64,000 nucleotides of DNA. Origin: an uncultured Peptoniphilus sp. (GTDB lineage Bacteria; Bacillota; Clostridia; Tissierellales; Peptoniphilaceae). The stretch is from assembly GCF_943913915.1 (NCBI RefSeq), contig NZ_CALUAA010000002.1, positions 62,001-126,000 of the forward strand, in the 5' to 3' direction. A program made the translations under genes and the position numbers. Below, in pieces: positions 59,180 through 64,000 of the stretch. The notes under the pieces were generated by a model, which saw only the letters and a program-made list of their open reading frames with translations, was not told the origin of the DNA and did no database searches. Each line of letters begins with the position of its first letter. The stretch's first letter is position 1.

Positions 59180-59860
59180 ATGAAAATTTTAATTACAGAA
59201 GATGAAGCGGCCATCGCCGAAATCATTGCCTATAATCTTTCAAGCGAAGGTTACGAAACGAAGACCGCCTCTGACGGTGTGGAGTGCCTCGAAATATTTG
59301 AAAGTTTTCAGCCCGATCTCGTTCTATTAGACGTGATGATGCCTCGAATGGACGGTTTTGAAACCCTCCGGGAAATCAGAAAGAAAAGTCGCGTTCCCGT
59401 GATTATGCTTACGGCGAAAGATGCCGAAGGGGATCGTATTCGCGGTCTGGAATACGGCGCAGACGATTATGTGGTAAAGCCCTTCAGTATGGGCGAGCTC
59501 ATTGCTCGTGTAAAGGCCAATTTCAGACGGCTTGATTACGAAAACGAAGGGTATCTTCCCGGGGAAGTCATTGAAGAATCGGATCTCTTTATCGATCCTG
59601 TGAAATACGAAGTGACAAAGCGGGGTAAGGTCGTAGATCTTACGCTCCGCGAATTTGAATTACTTAAATACTTAGCCCAATCTCCCGGCACCGTCTTCAG
59701 TAGAGAACAACTCTTAGAGGAAGTGTGGGGATACGAATATTACGGAGACATACGTACAGTGGATGTGACCGTGCGTCGTCTCAGGGAAAAAATAGAAGAC
59801 GGCGGCGACTTCCACTACATCTTGACGAAAAGAGGGGTAGGCTACTACTTTGGAGGATAA
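59180..59860 (+). CDS. walR: Response regulator WalR (YycF)
   Basis: OmpR/PhoB-family regulator controlling cell-wall hydrolase genes. Receiver domain 1-120 with acidic pocket EDE (7-9), phospho-Asp 51 in LLDVMMPRMDG, Thr in MLTAKD and Lys in DDYVVKPF. The DNA-binding winged helix occupies 130-226 (LTLREFELLKYLAQSPGTVFSREQLLEEVWGYEYYGDIRTVDV). Strong similarity to WalR plus the following walK-yycH-yycI order fixes the identity. 226 residues. Confidence 0.93.
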   Translation: MKILITEDEAAIAEIIAYNLSSEGYETKTASDGVECLEIFESFQPDLVLLDVMMPRMDGFETLREIRKKSRVPVIMLTAKDAEGDRIRGLEYGADDYVVKPFSMGELIARVKANFRRLDYENEGYLPGEVIEESDLFIDPVKYEVTKRGKVVDLTLREFELLKYLAQSPGTVFSREQLLEEVWGYEYYGDIRTVDVTVRRLREKIEDGGDFHYILTKRGVGYYFGG

Positions 59861-61655
59861 ACATTACGCCAGTATAAAATGGCGATTCATCTTTATCTAT
59901 GTCATGCTCGTTACTGTCGTCATGGCCATCGTCGGCGCCTTTATCGTCAATCGATTGGAAGATGCCCAGCTGGAAAAAGTACAGACGGATATGGAGCAGA
60001 CCCTCTCCTCCATTGCGAACTCATCTCCCTATCTTACGGAGATGAAGTGGGAAATGGCGGCGGATCGGATTCAAAATACACTGGATGCGTGGAGAATAGG
60101 AAGCGACGAGACGATTTACGCCATCGGACCCGGCAATGTTCCAAAGATTCTCGCGACGACGACCAATTCCGCCAATCTCGTCTCAGGCACCAATGCCTTA
60201 GGGGACAGTAATCTTTCCCCTAAGCTTATTTTAGATGCCTTTCGCGGGGAAGGGGCTTCTGTCTTAAGAGAAGACAATGAAAGCGGCGTGCGCTACGCCC
60301 ATTACACCATGCCCGTCTATGCAAAGGACGGGAGTGTTATGGGTTTATTTTACATGGTCGCCGATCTCTCCTCGGTCTATGACGTCATAGGAGATGCCCG
60401 AGTCATTATAACCTACGCCACGGTGGTGGCCATCGCCGTCACCACACTCCTTGCCTATTTCCTTGCCCGCTCCATTACCCTCCCTATTCGGGATGTTACA
60501 CGGCAGGCCCGGGAAATGGCGGAAGGAAACTTTAACCAAAAAGTTGATGTGAAGAGCAATGACGAAATCGGCAGGCTCGGAAGTATGTTTAATTATCTGA
60601 CCAGTGAACTGGAAGAGACTATCTCCAGAATGGACTCGGAGCGCTCCAAGCTGGACACCATGTTCCACTATATGTCGGAAGGGGTAATTGCCGTAGACTC
60701 CGGAAGTACTTTACTTCACATCAATCCCGTGGCACGAGAGATCTTAAATGTGTCGGAAGATGCTGTAGGCAAGCCCTTTGATTTAAAGCGGCTCAATATT
60801 GAAAAGATCAATTACTATGAGCTCGGCTCCTTGACCGGACTTAGCCAGATCGAAATCAAAAACAAATTCTATAATATTCGTTACGCCCCCTATAAAGGGG
60901 ACAGCAAAAATCCCCAGGGGATTATTGCCGTATTGCAGGATATTACAGAAGAGCATAATTTAGATATTCTCAGGAAGGATTTCGTCGCCAATGTGGGCCA
61001 CGAATTAAAGACACCCATCACCACGATTAAATCCTACACGGAGACTATGCTGAAGGCTCAGTTGGATCGGGACGCTCAACAGCGCTTCCTGTCCATTATC
61101 AATAAAGAAACCGACCGCATGACCCATCTGGTGACGGATTTATTACAGCTTTCCAATATGGATGCCAAGCGCACCAATTGGGAGCTTGTATCCATGGATG
61201 CCTACGAGGTCATAACGAGTATTTTAGAATCACTCCAGCCCATGATCAAGGAACGCCATCATCGGGTCTATTTGGATATTCCCGAAGATATTCGCCCCTT
61301 CCTCGCCGATCGCCACGGCGCCTATCAGGTCATTACCAATATCTTAACCAACGCCTTTAAATACACCACCTACGCCGGAAAGATAGAAGTGATCGGAAGA
61401 AACTATGGCTCCCGCGTCCACATTCAAGTGAAAGATAACGGCGTGGGCATTTCAAGAAGCGATTTGGAACGTATCTTCGAGCGCTTTTACCGTGCGGAAA
61501 AAGGCAGAAGCAGAGAAGGGGGCGGCAGCGGCCTGGGTCTATCCATTGCTCGGGATATTATGGAGAATATGGGCGGCCGTATTCGCATTAAAAGTGAACT
61601 CAATAAAGGCACCGAGGTGCTCTTGAGCTTTCCCATGGATCAGGAGGAACAATGA
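59850..61655 (+). CDS. walK: Sensor histidine kinase WalK (YycG)
   Basis: 601 residues: membrane helix 1 (about 12-34), extracytoplasmic Cache-like domain, membrane helix 2 (about 183-205), HAMP (206-260), PAS (about 265-375), HisKA with phospho-acceptor His 384 in VGHELKTPIT, and a HATPase domain with N box TNILTNAFKYT, DNGVGIS and GGSGLGLS. Start TTG 59850 overlaps walR by 11 bp. It senses envelope status and phosphorylates WalR, and is normally held in check by YycH and YycI. Confidence 0.93.
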   Translation: MEDKHYASIKWRFIFIYVMLVTVVMAIVGAFIVNRLEDAQLEKVQTDMEQTLSSIANSSPYLTEMKWEMAADRIQNTLDAWRIGSDETIYAIGPGNVPKILATTTNSANLVSGTNALGDSNLSPKLILDAFRGEGASVLREDNESGVRYAHYTMPVYAKDGSVMGLFYMVADLSSVYDVIGDARVIITYATVVAIAVTTLLAYFLARSITLPIRDVTRQAREMAEGNFNQKVDVKSNDEIGRLGSMFNYLTSELEETISRMDSERSKLDTMFHYMSEGVIAVDSGSTLLHINPVAREILNVSEDAVGKPFDLKRLNIEKINYYELGSLTGLSQIEIKNKFYNIRYAPYKGDSKNPQGIIAVLQDITEEHNLDILRKDFVANVGHELKTPITTIKSYTETMLKAQLDRDAQQRFLSIINKETDRMTHLVTDLLQLSNMDAKRTNWELVSMDAYEVITSILESLQPMIKERHHRVYLDIPEDIRPFLADRHGAYQVITNILTNAFKYTTYAGKIEVIGRNYGSRVHIQVKDNGVGISRSDLERIFERFYRAEKGRSREGGGSGLGLSIARDIMENMGGRIRIKSELNKGTEVLLSFPMDQEEQ

Positions 61656-62989
61656 AAGAAAGGCTAAAAAGCGGAGCGATTGCGGTCTTGCTCGTCTTGA
61701 CTGTGGTATTGGCGCGCCAGATTTGGATTTCGCCTCCGCCTACCGGTAAAAAATTAATCAAGGCATCGGAAGTTACCTTGAGCGAATCGGTAACCGGTCG
61801 CCTGTATCCCTTTACCGCCGTGGTAAATTTCGGCGACGGGAAGCACACCAAACTTTATCAGCTGAAAAACCTGTGGCCTTTTTACCGCAATCTCTTAAAA
61901 CAAAATGTAGCCGATAAAGACGACAAAGAGTGGGCGCGTATGGATTACAAGGAATATCTTAAATTACACGACGAACCCTCCGTCGTCTTTGATCTCGGAA
62001 ATGAAACCTATTCCGATCTCTTTAAAAAGATCTACAATGCAGAAGATTTAAAGGGCGTACTCCTCCGCATTTATTTTTCCGAGGCTGAAGGTATTTTATT
62101 TGAAACCGATCGCGGCGTCTATCGTACAGAAAAATGGACACCTCTTTCCGCTATTAATCAATATATTCGTACACTGGAAAAGGAGGGCTATCCCTCTTAC
62201 AGCTCCCTTTGGGAACGCTACGGCATCGCCCGGGCAGTCTACCTGCCGGACGGCCCCACGGTATTTGAAGGGGGCATGGTGTACCGGAACGAGATCAAGG
62301 ATATGAAGGGGCCTTATCGCACAGATTTGGTGCAGAGGCTCTTAAGCGCCTCCATCGACGATATTCACGTCATCCGCGAGGAGGATTCCGTGCTTTACGT
62401 CTACGGCAAACGAAATGTCAGACTTTCGGATAACGGCAGATTAGATTACCGCAACAATACCGAAACGACTCAAACCGTAACCGATGCCGCCGGCGCCCTC
62501 CAGGTGGCCTACGACTTTTTATCAAAGACCACGGGCAATATCGACGATCTCTATATGCAGAGCATCGAGCCCATCGGCTCCGGGAAGCGCACAGGCTATC
62601 GCGTCATTATGGATTTTACGGAAAAAGGCATGACGGTCTTTCCCTTAAAGGGAAGCCCCGATGATTTCATTCAGCTTGATATTTATAACAATCGTGTGGA
62701 ACGACTTCGCTCAATATACCGCAACAAAGTGGAAGGCCTAGGCGGCGGAGGAACGCAGGAATGTTTGCCCTTTGAAGAGATAATGAAGCGAAATCCCGCT
62801 ATTTTCGGTACACCGGAGGAAGGTCACGACAAAGTTTTAAAAAATCTGAACAATTTCTTTATGTGTTATATTGACGGAGCGAGAGACGTTCAAAATTCCC
62901 TGGGTTTCGGCTATGTCATCGATGTGAAGGGCTACCGCTACATCTTCGATGCGGAAACCGGCGCCTTGCTGGGGGGTGATGACAGGTGA
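61652..62989 (+). CDS. yycH: YycH-like WalK regulatory protein
   Basis: 445 residues with a single N-terminal membrane anchor (about 7-25) and a large extracytoplasmic domain, the topology of YycH/WalH. Sequence similarity to YycH is modest by eye; the call rests mainly on position between walK and a YycI-like gene and on matching size and topology. ATG overlaps the walK stop (ATGA). Expected to form a complex with YycI and WalK transmembrane helices. Confidence 0.82.
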   Translation: MKERLKSGAIAVLLVLTVVLARQIWISPPPTGKKLIKASEVTLSESVTGRLYPFTAVVNFGDGKHTKLYQLKNLWPFYRNLLKQNVADKDDKEWARMDYKEYLKLHDEPSVVFDLGNETYSDLFKKIYNAEDLKGVLLRIYFSEAEGILFETDRGVYRTEKWTPLSAINQYIRTLEKEGYPSYSSLWERYGIARAVYLPDGPTVFEGGMVYRNEIKDMKGPYRTDLVQRLLSASIDDIHVIREEDSVLYVYGKRNVRLSDNGRLDYRNNTETTQTVTDAAGALQVAYDFLSKTTGNIDDLYMQSIEPIGSGKRTGYRVIMDFTEKGMTVFPLKGSPDDFIQLDIYNNRVERLRSIYRNKVEGLGGGGTQECLPFEEIMKRNPAIFGTPEEGHDKVLKNLNNFFMCYIDGARDVQNSLGFGYVIDVKGYRYIFDAETGALLGGDDR

Positions 62990-63825
62990 ATTGGCATAAA
63001 GCGAAGACCGTACTCTTAATCGCCCTATTGGTAACCGATATTTTCCTTGCGGGAATTTTGCTTGTAGACCAGAGGCGTATCGCACCGAGAGAGGATTCTG
63101 TGGCCTTTCACAGAGAGACGAAAAAGCTTTTGAAAGATAACGGCATCACCTTGGCTGCCTCTATTCCGAAAGATGGAGAGCATCTTCCCGTCCTAGATGT
63201 GGAGTATGAACACGACACAGCCGATAATTGGAACGAGCGTATGTTTCAGGGGAAGGGGAAGATTACCACCGATCGGGATCAGCTCCTTACCATTGAAGGG
63301 GATCACGCGAAATTAAAGATTACCGATAATCGGCACATGGTTTACAGGGCAGATCACACATCAAATCGTTCTTTGGAGCAAAAAGAGGCGGAGCAGCTCG
63401 CAAAATCTTTCCTCGAGAAGCGGAAATTCTCCACCCGCGATATGTACCTTGTGACGGCGGACCAGGAGGGCAACCGCTGGCGTCTCACCTATACCTGTAT
63501 GTATAATAATCGCCATATGGAATCGACCTACACGGAGATCGATATTTTAGGCGATGCCGTTGTAAAGATGGATCGCCTCTGGGTGAATGTTATCGCAGAA
63601 ACCGACGGCGACAAGCCCCTTCCCCTTGCGAGTCAATCTCTTTTGCGTCTCCTTTCCCACGAAAGTTTAAAGGGGCGCACCATCGAAGAAATCGACCCCT
63701 GCTATTACTTCAATCCGGAAGACCAGGGAGCGGTGGAAAACCTCTCCCACGCCACGAGAGGCTACTCCACCGTGGCCTGGCGCATGGTCTTAGACGGCGG
63801 TGAAGAACTGGTGCTCTTGCGATAA
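62986..63825 (+). CDS. yycI: YycI-like WalK regulatory protein
   Basis: 279 residues: one N-terminal membrane helix (KTVLLIALLVTDIFLAGILLV, about 7-27) and an extracytoplasmic domain with the YycI layout, including a C-terminal LPLASQSLLRLL and AVENLSHATRGYSTVAWRMVLDGGEELVLL. GTG start 62986 overlaps the yycH stop and lies behind GGGGGGTGATG. Fourth gene of the wal operon; pairs with YycH to modulate WalK. Confidence 0.85.
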   Translation: MNWHKAKTVLLIALLVTDIFLAGILLVDQRRIAPREDSVAFHRETKKLLKDNGITLAASIPKDGEHLPVLDVEYEHDTADNWNERMFQGKGKITTDRDQLLTIEGDHAKLKITDNRHMVYRADHTSNRSLEQKEAEQLAKSFLEKRKFSTRDMYLVTADQEGNRWRLTYTCMYNNRHMESTYTEIDILGDAVVKMDRLWVNVIAETDGDKPLPLASQSLLRLLSHESLKGRTIEEIDPCYYFNPEDQGAVENLSHATRGYSTVAWRMVLDGGEELVLLR

Positions 63826-63835
63826 GGAGGAGATG

Positions 63836-64000
63836 ATGACGAGAAAACAGTTTTTATATTACGAACTCGCGGCGCCTGTGGTGTGGTTCCTGTCCCTTTT
63901 GACGGTTAAGGGAATTCGCAGCGGCGATCTCTCGTCGGCCTTGCAGGACAGCGCCAATTTAACCTTGCTCTTTTACGTATTTTTTAATATTCTTCTTTAC
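63836..64000 (+). CDS. Membrane protein, 3'-truncated by window edge
   Basis: 55 residues visible, open to the window end. Starts MTRKQFLYYELAAPVVWFLSLLTVKGIRSG, with hydrophobic segments at about 9-25 and 40-55. AAGGAGG lies 5 bases before ATG 63836 (ATG 63833 is closer and less likely). At this place many wal operons carry the beta-lactamase-fold gene walJ (yycJ). This is clearly not WalJ, so the operon either ends differently or carries an inserted gene. Not recognised. Confidence 0.7.
   Translation, partial: MTRKQFLYYELAAPVVWFLSLLTVKGIRSGDLSSALQDSANLTLLFYVFFNILLY

Noticed and set aside
1..64000. CRISPR arrays, intact insertion sequences, prophage genes, rRNA genes
   Set aside because: No regularly spaced repeats, transposase frames, phage structural genes or rRNA segments were seen.

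Overview
The window looks like a chromosomal segment of a low-to-mid GC Gram-positive anaerobe of the Peptoniphilaceae/Tissierellales type. The evidence is a fermentative amino-acid metabolism centred on D-proline reductase, a complete selenocysteine toolkit, a WalRK-YycHI locus, SLH-anchored and lipobox surface proteins, T-box regulation, and near-consensus sigma-A promoters with 17-bp spacers. Genus placement is an inference from gene content only.

Layout. 1-4.4 kb: end of rpiB, then upp, a tagO/wecA-type glycosyl-phosphate transferase, UDP-GlcNAc 2-epimerase and a D,D-carboxypeptidase (envelope polymer and peptidoglycan). 4.4-10.4 kb: an AT-rich island between tRNA-Arg(CCG) and two tRNA-Pro genes. 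It holds a degenerate copy of the tRNA-Arg 3' end, a frameshifted serine recombinase, an orphan membrane protein, and a methionine-type ABC importer with two tandem lipoproteins and a DUF169 protein. 10.5-18.9 kb: pta, larE-larC, RNase HI, dCMP deaminase, a zinc-ribbon MscL, a patatin, a Nudix hydrolase, a G5/3D cell-wall protein and a lipoprotein. 19-28 kb: an iron-type block with Fur-like boxes, containing an SLH protein with two FMN-binding domains, a TetR regulator with a perfect palindromic operator, a pair of ABC ATPase-permeases and a full ECF transporter. 28-34.6 kb: a YcxB-like protein, a MacB-like ABC ATPase with a very large FtsX permease, and a MATE exporter.

34.7-54.9 kb is the centrepiece, a proline reductase and selenium super-locus. 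Unit 1 is prdC-prdE, then prdA1-small protein-prdB1 (Cys at the active position), then a fused gene in which a PrdE-like half precedes a PrdD-like half, a circular permutation of PrdA about its self-cleavage site. A LysR-selA-selB operon lies on the minus strand. Unit 2 is a stand-alone PrdA N-terminal domain with its own promoter and terminator, then prdA2-small protein-prdB2 (in-frame UGA = Sec)-prdD, then selC (tRNA-Sec), prdF (proline racemase) and a TSUP permease. yedF and selD close the block on the minus strand. One window thus encodes L-proline racemisation, D-proline reduction to 5-aminovalerate, a likely electron donor (PrdC), and selenophosphate synthesis, Sec-tRNA charging and decoding.

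55-64 kb: a T-box-controlled brnQ-metY operon, a RimK-like ATP-grasp ligase overlapping divergently with chorismate mutase, and walR-walK-yycH-yycI with the start of a further membrane protein at the edge. The strongest candidates for something undescribed are the permuted PrdE-PrdD fusion, the free PrdA N-domain, and the paired Cys/Sec proline reductase cassettes.
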